Source: Candidatus Wolframiiraptor sinensis
GTDB taxonomy: Archaea; Thermoproteota; Nitrososphaeria_A; Caldarchaeales; Wolframiiraptoraceae
Direction: 5' to 3'
DNA: 64,000 bases
Assembly (NCBI GenBank): GCA_023268255.1
Contig: JALNJX010000004.1
Location: forward strand, 62,001-126,000
The notes under the pieces were generated by a model. The model had not been told where the DNA came from. It made no database searches and saw nothing but the letters and a program-made list of their open reading frames with translations. Made by a program: the position numbers and the translations under genes. Positions 18,439-26,236 of the stretch are shown piece by piece (positions within the stretch are counted from its first letter, which is position 1; every line of letters starts with the position of its first letter).

Positions 18439-19155
18439 ATGATGCCTTCTGAACGGATTATCCAAAAACTTTTTGAAGTTAAACCCATACTACGTCGATA
18501 CAATAGGGTGGTGGAGTGTCCAGAACTCTCCTACACCATCGCCGGATGGCTCGGTGATGGGGCTTTCACTATAGATTTTAGGCACCATCACTATGGGATA
18601 ATGCTAAGGTCGGTGGATTACGAATTTGCCGCCGAGTGGGGGAAATGCCTTGCAATAAGTCTTGGCAAAAGGAGGGCCTATAAACCGTTTTGGGACAAAA
18701 ATCATCAATGCTGGACAGTGGTTGGAAGGAGCGTTATATTATGCAGGATACTTGCCGAAGCATGTAAGGACGTGACCTCGGTCCGACATATACTCAAGAA
18801 ATACCCTATAGAAGCATGTAGAGCCTTCTTCGATGCGGAAGGCTGTATTGTCAAAGAACGTTGGCGATACGAGATAGTTGCAGCCAACTATAATAAGGCG
18901 CTCTTAGAGCTTGTTAAAGAGCTATTAAACGATTTAGGAATCGAGGCCACAATCACAACCCAAAGACGTCTAAAGTCAACATTCTTTAACAAACAAACAG
19001 GAAAATGGTACAAGTATAAACAAGACCACATTTACATTTTAGAGATCAGACGAAAGGAGAATTTAATTAAATTCTATGATGCTGTCGGATTCACTATACG
19101 AAGAAAAATGGAGACTCTCAGAGAAAAGATATCATCAAACAAAAAAGATAGATAA
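18439..19155 (+). CDS. LAGLIDADG homing endonuclease (two-motif)
   Basis: 238-residue monomeric-type LAGLIDADG endonuclease. The two motif helices are SYTIAGWLGDGAF at about 31-43 and EACRAFFDAEGCI at about 123-135, each with the catalytic acidic residue (Asp40 and Glu132 by my count). Each is followed by the usual DNA-binding strands. The basic, Lys-rich tail and AT-rich codons differ from host genes, a sign of transfer. The start is ATG 18439 or 18442, with GAGGTGA four to seven bases upstream. It is not inside an rRNA or an intein. It sits beside a gene whose 3' end has been replaced, which is probably its cleavage target. A terminator hairpin follows. Confidence 0.9.
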   Translation: MMPSERIIQKLFEVKPILRRYNRVVECPELSYTIAGWLGDGAFTIDFRHHHYGIMLRSVDYEFAAEWGKCLAISLGKRRAYKPFWDKNHQCWTVVGRSVILCRILAEACKDVTSVRHILKKYPIEACRAFFDAEGCIVKERWRYEIVAANYNKALLELVKELLNDLGIEATITTQRRLKSTFFNKQTGKWYKYKQDHIYILEIRRKENLIKFYDAVGFTIRRKMETLREKISSNKKDR

Positions 19156-19156
19156 A

Positions 19157-19192
19157 AAAGAAAGGAGGAACACAACCCCTCCACCTTTCTTT
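19157..19192. terminator. Bidirectional terminator-like hairpin
   Basis: AAAGAAAGG (19157-19165) pairs with CCTTTCTTT (19184-19192), with an inner AGG/CCT match. It starts two bases after the endonuclease stop and lies before the convergent gene end at 19219. A plus-strand T-run follows at about 19204-19209, so it could end transcription from both sides. Confidence 0.55.
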
Positions 19193-19218
19193 CCCCTTCC
19201 CTCCTTTTTACCTTTAGA

Positions 19219-19923
19219 CTAACATTCACTTTTTTTACTTTTGATTATCAAAGGGATAATTACTTGTTCAATATAATTTATGAACTCATCAATCGGTATT
19301 TTTGTGAACGAGGTTACTACACAGTTTCGCGTTAATCCCATTACATAACCTTTTTCCGGGACTTGATAAACTAAATAGTGGATCTTGCCATGCCTGAGGT
19401 ATTCCTCGTAGAGAGCAGTGTTCTTCAGGGAGTCGCCGTAGAGGGCGAGCTTATCGACGTCCACGAAGTCGAGGTCGTCGAAGTATATCACCTTTGTTCC
19501 CTCCGGGTTTCTCTCATGAAACTCCCTCATCACTGATGGCGAGACTCTGGCCTCTGTTATTGCCTTATAGGATAGGAAGAGGTGGTGGGAGAGGAGCGAG
19601 GCCACGGCGTTCGCGAAGTGCTTCTTCTGAACGACGGTGAGGAGCATGAGATCTTCGGCTCTCCTGAAGATTATCCTCGCCTCGACCGTCTTGAGCACCG
19701 GCACGAGCCTCCCGCGCTGATTAACGACTATCAGCTTATCCCTGCTGAACACGCCCTCGAGCCTATCGCTCTTGAGATCCAGATCCCTAACCTCCGTTAT
19801 GAGCTCGAAGGATTGGCCGTCCTCCTCCCTCTCCTCGACGACCCTGTAGCCCATAAGCTTGTCAGCTATCTCCTCGAGCGCCGTCTCAGCCCTTATCTCG
19901 AAGATCTTTGCGGCTAGCGGCAT
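19219..19923 (-). CDS. Conserved archaeal protein of unknown function with replaced C-terminus
   Basis: 234-residue soluble protein with no family I can name. It is alpha/beta, rich in charged residues, and has recognisable segments such as VFSRDKLIVVNQRGRLVPVLKTVEARIIF, KVIYFDDLDFVDVDKLALYG and VMGLTRNCVVTSFTK. Residues up to RHGKI are encoded by GC-rich host-like DNA. From the following His (codon at 19380-19378) to the stop, the DNA is AT-rich and matches the protein sequence, but not the codons, of the stranded fragment at 17444-17608. So the final 53 or so residues were imported. The gene was originally coupled to mevalonate kinase by an ATGA overlap. Confidence 0.85.
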   Translation of the reverse strand: MPLAAKIFEIRAETALEEIADKLMGYRVVEEREEDGQSFELITEVRDLDLKSDRLEGVFSRDKLIVVNQRGRLVPVLKTVEARIIFRRAEDLMLLTVVQKKHFANAVASLLSHHLFLSYKAITEARVSPSVMREFHERNPEGTKVIYFDDLDFVDVDKLALYGDSLKNTALYEEYLRHGKIHYLVYQVPEKGYVMGLTRNCVVTSFTKIPIDEFINYIEQVIIPLIIKSKKSEC

Positions 19924-19947
19924 CTAGTGGTGAGGATGCCCCCGAGC

Positions 19948-20868
19948 TCATAAAGATAGCTTACGGAATCCTCTGCGCATAACCCGCTCATAGACTATTA
20001 TAGTTAGGATCGCCGCGACGGCTGATGCGGCGATCAGCTGTAGGGTCGTGTCTAGGAAGGCGAGAGCCCATGGCCTCGCGATCATCGAGAGGGCGAGCGC
20101 GATCATGAGATATCCCGAGAACAATTTTATCCTCCTCGACCAGGCCTCGGACAACCTCATTTTCCCAAGAGTGTAGGCGAATGCGAGGACTATCCCAAGC
20201 ATCGGCATGACGTATATCAGGTTATAGAGCGCGAGATAGAGGTAGTACTCGATGTAGCTTATGCCGAGCGATGCTAGGATGCTCGTGTAGTAGAGCGGGA
20301 ATCCAGGGGTGCAGGCCAACTCATAGATATTGACCGTGAAGGCGAGCGCCGCCGAGCTCGCCGCGAGAGCTCCCAGTGAGCTCACGCGCGCAAGTCTTCT
20401 AGCTGATTTGCCTATCTTGGCGAGACTTCTCTCTGATACGCCTAGGGATGGGCCGCGGCCGTGAGCGAAGTAGTCCTTCACGTTTATGGCGCCGGCGGCC
20501 GCCACGATTATCATGATTATTAGGAAGAATGGGCCGAGCGCGCTCAGGATCCTGAAGACGTTCAGGCAGGCGGTCATGAAGAGGAAGTAGGCGAGACCTG
20601 AGATGAGGACGAATATCCCGCCGATGAGGAGGATGCGGACGCGATCCCTCGCGCAGATCAGGATGCTGAGCAGGAAGGTTAGTATGTAGAATGCGCAGGG
20701 ATTAATGCTATCCATGCCGGCGATCACTATAGTGAGCCAGAGGAGGTTCTCCCCCATATCAGCGCCATCGAGCTGAGCCTCCGCACCGAGGCAGCTTAAC
20801 GCTAGCGCTAGTGACAGCGCCAAGAATATTGCCACAAGCGATCTCCACGCATCGCTCAGCATCTTCAA
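19948..20868 (-). CDS. CcdA/DsbD-like membrane protein
   Basis: 306-residue integral membrane protein of the CcdA/DsbD transmembrane family, which carries reducing power across the membrane to extracytoplasmic thiols or cytochrome assembly. It has an N-terminal signal-like hydrophobic segment ending near LGAEA and about seven further membrane spans. The family motif MDSINPCAFYILTFLLS carries the first redox Cys at about 57. A second Cys-Pro motif in YELACTPGFPLYY at about 188 supplies the partner Cys. A basic cytoplasmic loop lies at about 135-165. No cytochrome c genes are adjacent; thioredoxin reductase is about 31 kb away. Confidence 0.8.
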   Translation of the reverse strand: MKMLSDAWRSLVAIFLALSLALALSCLGAEAQLDGADMGENLLWLTIVIAGMDSINPCAFYILTFLLSILICARDRVRILLIGGIFVLISGLAYFLFMTACLNVFRILSALGPFFLIIMIIVAAAGAINVKDYFAHGRGPSLGVSERSLAKIGKSARRLARVSSLGALAASSAALAFTVNIYELACTPGFPLYYTSILASLGISYIEYYLYLALYNLIYVMPMLGIVLAFAYTLGKMRLSEAWSRRIKLFSGYLMIALALSMIARPWALAFLDTTLQLIAASAVAAILTIIVYERVMRRGFRKLSL

Positions 20869-20910
20869 CCTCGACGGGATCTCGACTAGGGGATCTAGAA
20901 AATGTTTCCG

Positions 20911-21393
20911 CTATAGATCCTTCTCAGCCCGATATGCGTCCCTGCCGCGGCCATAATAGTCCTTCAACCTAGATATGAATTCGTATCCGAGCGACTTGTA
21001 GAGGCTTATCGCCGGCTCATTATCGACCGCCACCTCCAGCACCACTTTCTCACATCCAAGCCTCCTGAACTCCTCCTCGAGCCTCTTCAGGAGCGCTGCC
21101 CCGATCCCTCTTCTGCGGAAATCCGGCCTAACATCCAGCGTGTAGACTCGACCCAAGATCCTGCCGCCGATCTTCTCGATCCTACCTATCGCCGAGCCCA
21201 CGAGCTCGCCCTCTGCATTAACGGCCTTCAGCGGGATCGAGCTCGGATCTATCAGCAGCAGCCTAAGGATGGATCTCGTATAAGCGTCCCCGCCGAAGCA
21301 TTTTCTCTCGAGCTCATAAAGCTCCTCGAGATCATCTAGGCTCGCCTGCTCGATCCTAATGCTCCTCGGCGGGCTCGCGTAATCCATGAGCAT
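20911..21393 (-). CDS. rimI: GNAT N-acetyltransferase (RimI/Ard1-like)
   Basis: 160-residue acetyltransferase of the archaeal RimI/Ard1 type, which acetylates protein N-termini using acetyl-CoA. The GNAT core is clear: YTLDVRPDFRRRGIGAALLKRLEEEFRRLG contains the acetyl-CoA loop (RRGIGAALL). EVAVDNEPAISLYKSLGYE is the following motif typical of RimI. It is divergently arranged with isopentenyl phosphate kinase. Confidence 0.88.
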   Translation of the reverse strand: MLMDYASPPRSIRIEQASLDDLEELYELERKCFGGDAYTRSILRLLLIDPSSIPLKAVNAEGELVGSAIGRIEKIGGRILGRVYTLDVRPDFRRRGIGAALLKRLEEEFRRLGCEKVVLEVAVDNEPAISLYKSLGYEFISRLKDYYGRGRDAYRAEKDL

Positions 21394-21436
21394 ACCTTAT
21401 ATTGAGTCCGGGCGGAAATATTTTTGGTGCCGGTGT

Positions 21437-22225
21437 TTGGGGCCGCCGCTGATCATCGTTAAGCTCGGTGGATCCCTAATAACCGATAAGAGCAGGAGAT
21501 TCTCCTTGAATGCTGAGGTTGTTAGGAGGCTTGGAAGGGAGCTCGCCGAGGCGGTTGGGAGGTCGGGGGCGGACCTCATAGTCGTCCACGGCGGCGGCTC
21601 ATATGCTCATCCGGTCGCGAAGGAGTATTCCGTCTCGGAGGGGCTGAGGAGCAGGGGCGGCCTTAGAGGCTTCATCGAGACGTCCAGAGTCGTCAGAGTG
21701 CTTTGCCTCGATGTTCTATCGAGTCTCATCGAAGGGGGCTTGATGGCCATCTCAATACCAGCTTCATCAATATTTACGACGAGATCTGGGAGAATAAGCA
21801 CGTGCAATCTCGAGCCCGTGCTCTCAGCCCTAAGGCTCGGCCTCGTCCCCATAACATCCGGAGACGTGGTCTTCGACCGCGATCTGGGATTCACCGTGCT
21901 CTCCGGCGACGAGATAAGCTCATACCTCGCAGTCAGGCTCCGGGCCAAGAGACTGATCTTCGCCATGAACGTTGATGGAATCTACGTTAGGGATTGGGCG
22001 ACGGGCGGGGTCAAGGTCGCGGAGGAGTTTTCCCGGGGAATGAGCATAGCCCCAATTGGGGGCAGCGTTGAGGACGTGACCGGCGGGATATCCCGGAAGA
22101 TAGAGGAGGGGTTCGCGGCTGCCGAGACGGGCGTCGAGGTGCTTTTCATCAATGGCTTGGCGGAGGATAGGCTGAGGAACGCGGTTCTGGGGCTCCCGGT
22201 TCCCGGGACGAGGCTCAAGCCTTAG
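21437..22225 (+). CDS. ipk: Isopentenyl phosphate kinase
   Basis: Amino-acid-kinase-family enzyme that converts isopentenyl phosphate to isopentenyl diphosphate in the archaeal mevalonate variant. Motifs include IIVKLGGSLITDK at the N-terminus, VVHGGGSYAHP with the substrate-binding His, ITSGDVVFD and LSGDEISSYLA, and FAMNVDGIY. An ATG at 21386 would add 17 residues that include a TATA-like AAATATTTTT, so I prefer the TTG at 21437. The start remains uncertain. Its 3' end overlaps uS2 by 11 bp on the opposite strand. Confidence 0.92.
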   Translation: MGPPLIIVKLGGSLITDKSRRFSLNAEVVRRLGRELAEAVGRSGADLIVVHGGGSYAHPVAKEYSVSEGLRSRGGLRGFIETSRVVRVLCLDVLSSLIEGGLMAISIPASSIFTTRSGRISTCNLEPVLSALRLGLVPITSGDVVFDRDLGFTVLSGDEISSYLAVRLRAKRLIFAMNVDGIYVRDWATGGVKVAEEFSRGMSIAPIGGSVEDVTGGISRKIEEGFAAAETGVEVLFINGLAEDRLRNAVLGLPVPGTRLKP

Positions 22226-22844
22226 CCTGCTGCACCCTTATCTGGAGGAACTCATCCGGTTTAAGCCTCTCCGAGAGCTCGGGAGTCATCTCACCCCTCT
22301 CGATCAAAACTCTCCTGGCTAGATACCAGAAGGCGTAGGGTAGGGCGAGGCGCCCCCTATTATTCACGGGGATCACGAGGTCCACGTTCGAGATCATGTT
22401 ATCCGTGCTGCACATCGCTATCGTGGGGATCCTGGCTATCTTCGCCTCTACCACTGCCTGGTTATCATATCTCGGGTCGGAGACTAGGACCAGCTCGGGC
22501 TCCAAGTAGGTTTTAAGGCTCGGGTTCGTGAACGTCCCCGGCTCGAACTTCTCCACAATCGGTATGCAGCCGGTGTATTCGCAGAACTTTCGGACGGGGA
22601 CCACGCCGTAGACGTGCGTTGAGACCACAACGACTTCCTCGGGCCTGTAATACGAGATGAATCTGGCAGCAATGTTCAGCCTCTCAATTATCTTGTTCAG
22701 GTCTATTAGATAGACGCCATCCGGCCTAAGCCTGAAGATGAACCTCTCCATGTGCTTGACCCTTATCCTCGAGCCTATGTAGAGGCCATTCTTGATGAAG
22801 AGCTCTTGTATATTCTCCATCGAGTCGACTGCTTCCTCGCTCAT
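22215..22844 (-). CDS. rps2: 30S ribosomal protein uS2
   Basis: Archaeal small-subunit protein S2, last gene of the rpo3-to-uS2 cluster. GLYIGSRIRVKHMERFIFRLRPDGVYLIDLNK is the conserved start, followed by FVSDPRYDNQAVVEA-like LVSDPRYDNQAVVEAKIARIPTIA and STDNMISNVDLVIPVNNRGR, which are diagnostic. The ATG at 22844 is preferred over a TTG at 22868. Enolase lies about 130 bp upstream on the same strand, as in many archaea. Confidence 0.97.
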   Translation of the reverse strand: MSEEAVDSMENIQELFIKNGLYIGSRIRVKHMERFIFRLRPDGVYLIDLNKIIERLNIAARFISYYRPEEVVVVSTHVYGVVPVRKFCEYTGCIPIVEKFEPGTFTNPSLKTYLEPELVLVSDPRYDNQAVVEAKIARIPTIAMCSTDNMISNVDLVIPVNNRGRLALPYAFWYLARRVLIERGEMTPELSERLKPDEFLQIRVQQAKA

Positions 22845-22974
22845 GTCCGCTTCCACGCCGATAATCAAATCCTCTAAAAAATATTACCTCCGGGCTCTGG
22901 AAGCCCGGGAACCAAGTCTTCTCGGGCGCGGTTGAGATGCTCCAAGGAGGGGAAAAGGAGCGGTGGAGGGATTT

Positions 22975-24225
22975 CTAAATCTTGAGCTCGGCCATCTTAT
23001 CCAAGCCAACAATCTCGCTTATTCTCAGGAGCTCGTTGGCTTTTGCGACCCGCTCTCCGCCGACCACCCCGGCCTTCAGGAGCTTTCCACCCCAAGCTAC
23101 CGCGAGCTGAGCTAAATGCCCCTCCGGGGGCTCTCCAGACCTGTGAGAGACCACGGATATGATCCCATTCTCATGAGCGATCTTGACGGATTTCATGGCC
23201 GTGGTGAGCAAGCCCACCTGATTCGGCTTAATTATCACCGCCCTCACGGCTTTTAGCTCAGCCGCCCGGCTTAGGATTTCCGGATTCGTCACGATCAGAT
23301 CATCGCCACAGATGAGTGCTTTCTCGCCCACCTGCCTGCAGAGGTCGGCGAAGCCCTCCATGTCATCCTCCTCGAGCGGGTCCTCGACGTAGAAGAGCTC
23401 ATACTTGTCAATCCACTCAGCGACCCTGCTCATCTGCGCCTCCCGATCGAGCTCAACCCCCTCCGTCGGGTAAACGTATCTCCTCTTCTTAGGGTTCCAG
23501 AGGCTTGATGCCGCGACATCAGCGCCCACCCTTATCTTGAAGCCGAGCTCATCCGAGATCTCATCCGCCGCCTGCTTCAAGAGCCGAAGACCATCCTCGG
23601 TCTTTATCGGCGGCGCATATGCGCCCTCATCGCCCTTACCGAGCGTGAATCCTCCCAGATGCTTGTCAAGGAGCTTCCCGACCCTCGCGTGGACCATGAA
23701 GTTCGCCTTAACAGCGTCCTCCACATTCCTCGCCCCGATCGGGCTCACTAGCATCTCCTGCCAATCCGGAGCGCCCCTACCAGCATGAGCGCCGCCGCCA
23801 ATCACATTCCCGAGCGGATACGGCAGCCTAAATGAATCGACGATCCGGAGATGCTCGTAAAGTTGCTTCCCAGCCGCGTTCGACGCCGCTATGGCCACCG
23901 CGAGCGAGATAGCAAAGGCCGCGTTACCCCCCAGCCTCCGGAAATCCACTGTCCCATCATATTTTTTCAAGGCCTCATCGAGGGCCTCATGATCCGAGAC
24001 GTCGAGGCCCTTGAGCCTAGCGGCCAGCTCGCCATTAATGATTCTCAGAGACTCATCTACACCGCCCTCGGGGTAGTACATCACCTCCTTCCCGCCCTTG
24101 CTCTTTCCAGCCGGCGCAGCCGCCCTCCCTAAGGCGCCATCAACCCAGGCATCAACCTCGATCGTCTCCTCTCCCCGGCTGTTGTAAACTTTTCTGGCCC
24201 TCAGCTTCTCAAGCCTCAGGCTCAT
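22975..24225 (-). CDS. eno: Enolase
   Basis: Glycolytic enolase that interconverts 2-phosphoglycerate and phosphoenolpyruvate. Motifs include [15 protein letters not shown] at the N-terminus, the [18 protein letters not shown] loop, [12 protein letters not shown] and CGDDLIVTN (metal ligands), [11 protein letters not shown] with the catalytic Lys, and VVSHRSGEP. About 416 residues is usual. The ATG at 24225 ([12 protein letters not shown]) is chosen, overlapping the end of rpo10 by 17 bases; a longer frame to 24273 adds an Arg-rich stretch with no family match. Placement beside rpo10 and uS2 is classic for archaea. Confidence 0.97.
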   Translation of the reverse strand: MSLRLEKLRARKVYNSRGEETIEVDAWVDGALGRAAAPAGKSKGGKEVMYYPEGGVDESLRIINGELAARLKGLDVSDHEALDEALKKYDGTVDFRRLGGNAAFAISLAVAIAASNAAGKQLYEHLRIVDSFRLPYPLGNVIGGGAHAGRGAPDWQEMLVSPIGARNVEDAVKANFMVHARVGKLLDKHLGGFTLGKGDEGAYAPPIKTEDGLRLLKQAADEISDELGFKIRVGADVAASSLWNPKKRRYVYPTEGVELDREAQMSRVAEWIDKYELFYVEDPLEEDDMEGFADLCRQVGEKALICGDDLIVTNPEILSRAAELKAVRAVIIKPNQVGLLTTAMKSVKIAHENGIISVVSHRSGEPPEGHLAQLAVAWGGKLLKAGVVGGERVAKANELLRISEIVGLDKMAELKI

Positions 24226-24469
24226 TCTCCTCCACCTCCTCCTTCTCGGTCTTGAGATAAGGCTTGGATCCATAAAGCGCGTGAAGCTTAACTATCTCGT
24301 CGAAATACTCGCAGTGGCTCAGGAACATCCTCCTGCAGCAGTATCTCTTTATGCCCAAATCATCCAGGACTTTTCCGGGATGCTCGCCTTCCTCAATCCT
24401 CCTAGAATACTCCTCCCACTTATCCGCGATCAACGCGCCGCAACTAAAGCACCTAATCGGAAACATCAT
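24209..24469 (-). CDS. rpo10: DNA-directed RNA polymerase subunit Rpo10 (RpoN)
   Basis: Archaeal homologue of Rpb10, a small zinc protein that holds Rpo3 and Rpo11 in the polymerase. The N-terminal [17 protein letters not shown] and later [13 protein letters not shown] give the four zinc cysteines (CxxC and CC). At 86 residues it is longer than the usual 65 because of an acidic Glu-rich tail ([12 protein letters not shown]). The start is ATG 24469 or 24466. It overlaps enolase by 17 bases. Confidence 0.96.
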   Translation of the reverse strand: MMFPIRCFSCGALIADKWEEYSRRIEEGEHPGKVLDDLGIKRYCCRRMFLSHCEYFDEIVKLHALYGSKPYLKTEKEEVEENEPEA

Positions 24470-24561
24470 GTCCAGACAACCCCGAATTAGGACCTTTTCA
24501 TCATTATTTTAACGTAGTGCGAGTTGTAAATCTTTAAAATTGAGCACCTTTGCGGCAAAAA

Positions 24562-25272
24562 ATGATGCGGGTAGACGTGGTGTTAGGTCCTCCCAAAGAG
24601 CCCGCCGAGAACCTGGTAGTCGTGGACATCTTCAGGTCAAGCACATCCCTCGTCAAAGCTTTGGAGAATGGGGCGGTGGAGATCATTCCCTGCAACTCGC
24701 TCGATAAGGCTAGGATACTCAGGAGGAGGCTTGGCGAGCAGGTGTTGCTCGTCGGCGAGAGGATGGGGATAACTCCAAGGGAATTCGACCTCAATATCTC
24801 GCCCAGCCTGCTCATCCGAGCGCGCGTGGAGGGAAGAAGGATAATCTACTGCTCAACCAACCTCATAAGAGTCGTCTCTAGGCACATGAACCACGCCAAG
24901 CATCTCATCATCGGGGGGCTCGTGAATGCCAGCGCCGTCGCTAAGTACCTTAAGAGGCTCGGCCTCGACAGCGTCTCGATAATCGCATGCGGACACATCC
25001 CGGATAAGCTCGTGTCCCTGGAAGACGTTATAGGGGCTGGAGCGATAGTCTCTAGGCTCGGTGAAGAGGAGCTCTCTGACACCGCGCTCCTGGCCAAGCT
25101 GGCCTACGAGAATGAGGACTGGAGAAGCCTCGTGCTGCAGAGCCGCACCGCGCGATATCTCCGAGAGATCGGGTGGGGGATGGATCTCGAACTCTGCCTG
25201 ATGGAGGATGTATCGAACATCGTCCCAATTCTCTCGAACGGCGTCATTAAGGGAGTCAGGGTCGAGGAATAG
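24562..25272 (+). CDS. comB: 2-phosphosulfolactate phosphatase (ComB family)
   Basis: ComB-family phosphatase, which in coenzyme M synthesis removes phosphate from 2-phosphosulfolactate. Motifs are VVDIFRSSTSLVKALENGA, LLVGERMGITPREFDLNISPS and IIYCSTNLIR, followed by IIGGLVNASAVAKYL and a central IIACGHIPDKLVSLEDVIGAGAIV. About 236 residues from ATG 24562; TTG 24550 is an alternative. No other coenzyme M gene is in the window, so the physiological substrate is uncertain. It lies head-on inside the ribosomal cluster, between rpo10 and uS9, and its stop abuts the uS9 stop exactly. Confidence 0.88.
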   Translation: MMRVDVVLGPPKEPAENLVVVDIFRSSTSLVKALENGAVEIIPCNSLDKARILRRRLGEQVLLVGERMGITPREFDLNISPSLLIRARVEGRRIIYCSTNLIRVVSRHMNHAKHLIIGGLVNASAVAKYLKRLGLDSVSIIACGHIPDKLVSLEDVIGAGAIVSRLGEEELSDTALLAKLAYENEDWRSLVLQSRTARYLREIGWGMDLELCLMEDVSNIVPILSNGVIKGVRVEE

Positions 25273-25671
25273 CTACCTATAGGACTTCTGCTTGAATCTT
25301 CTAGCGGATCTCCTGTTGGGCTTCTTCGGCTCCGCCTGCCTCGGATCTCCTGCCAGCAGCACCCTATTGTAGCTTTTTATCTCCTCGCCGGCCCTCTCAT
25401 TATGCTCTGCCACCGCTCTCGCCAGGGCGAATGCGACCGCGTCGGCGATGGCCATGACCCCACCGCCCTCAACCTTCACGTCGAAGTCATGGCTCTTCCA
25501 AAACTTCTCATCGAAGTAGAGGGGAGTCAATATCTTCATCCTGACAATCTCGTTTCCAAAGTGCTCGAGGGGCTGATTGTTTATCAGTATTCTGCCCGCG
25601 CCCGGCCTGATGAGAACACGCGCGACCGCCGTCTTCCTTTTTCCAACGAATATCCTGAGAGCCTCAGCCAT
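25273..25671 (-). CDS. rps9: 30S ribosomal protein uS9
   Basis: Small-subunit protein S9. VGKRKTAVARVLIRPGAGRILINNQPLE and the basic C-terminus RRSARRFKQKSYR, which reaches toward the P-site tRNA, are diagnostic. 132 residues. It overlaps the 3' end of uL13 by eight bases, so the two are translationally coupled. Confidence 0.97.
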   Translation of the reverse strand: MAEALRIFVGKRKTAVARVLIRPGAGRILINNQPLEHFGNEIVRMKILTPLYFDEKFWKSHDFDVKVEGGGVMAIADAVAFALARAVAEHNERAGEEIKSYNRVLLAGDPRQAEPKKPNRRSARRFKQKSYR

Positions 25672-26164
25672 AGCTCATCCTCCCTCCCGTAAGCTCTTTG
25701 CTCAGCTCGCCGAGGGTCATGTACCTGATTATCCTGCCGGATCTGCTTATGGGCTCCCGGAGAACCGCGTCTTCGATCACGATCTTCTCAACATTCTCAA
25801 GCTCCCTGGGAACCCCGGCATAAACTTTCAGCCTTTTCAAAGCCTCCTTCCAGCGCCTATTATGCCTTGGAAGCATTCTATAAACCGTGTACCAGAATAT
25901 CCTTTCGGGCCTCTTCGGGTACCAGACCGTGCGCCGCCTCAGGGAGACGAGAGCCCTCCTAGAAGTCAGGAACTTATATCTCTCGAGTATCGCCTTTTTC
26001 TTGCCCGTGATTATGGCCTTCTCCGCGTTGACCACCGTCACGCTAACGCCGCTCAGCAACATCTTGGCTATCCTAGAGGCGGCTCTCCCAACCTTATGCA
26101 TCGTTAAATCGACGACTACGCTCTTCGCTCTTTTTTCCAGCACCCTCAATTCCTGAGTAGCCAT
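25664..26164 (-). CDS. rpl13: 50S ribosomal protein uL13
   Basis: Large-subunit protein L13. VVDLTMHKVGRAASRIAKMLLSG and VVNAEKAIITGKKKAILERY are conserved, followed by WYPKRPERIFWYTVYRMLPRHNRRWKEALKRLKVY. The 166-residue length is close to archaeal norms. It begins the uL13-uS9 pair; the expected upstream neighbour eL18 is separated by an MFS gene. Confidence 0.96.
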   Translation of the reverse strand: MATQELRVLEKRAKSVVVDLTMHKVGRAASRIAKMLLSGVSVTVVNAEKAIITGKKKAILERYKFLTSRRALVSLRRRTVWYPKRPERIFWYTVYRMLPRHNRRWKEALKRLKVYAGVPRELENVEKIVIEDAVLREPISRSGRIIRYMTLGELSKELTGGRMSYG

Positions 26165-26236
26165 GACCTCGGCTCCCGGATCAGCATGAAGGGGCCTAAA
26201 TATATAGATCTTGGTGTATGCCTCCTGGAGGATTCT

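Larger units (their letters stand above)
17609..19380. mobile_element. Inserted segment with LAGLIDADG endonuclease and replacement 3' gene end
   Basis: About 1.77 kb lies between the displaced gene end (17608) and the last host-like codon of the interrupted gene (19381). From left to right it holds an AT-rich stretch with three TTAACTAG repeats, a GC-rich stretch with gene remnants (about 17750-18430), an AT-rich endonuclease gene (18439-19155), a terminator hairpin, and a new AT-rich 3' end for the target gene (19219-19380). No integrase or transposase and no clear target-site duplication were found. Boundaries are inferred from homology between the two gene ends. The GC-rich middle may be an older addition. 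Confidence 0.72.

Noticed and set aside
18439-19155. An intein or intron as home of the LAGLIDADG gene
   Set aside because: It has its own promoter and ribosome-binding site, no splicing motifs, and flanks that are not two halves of a single protein around it; the target gene's new end lies on the opposite strand.
17609-19380. An insertion sequence or integrase-type element
   Set aside because: No transposase or integrase, no terminal inverted repeats and no clear target-site duplication were found.
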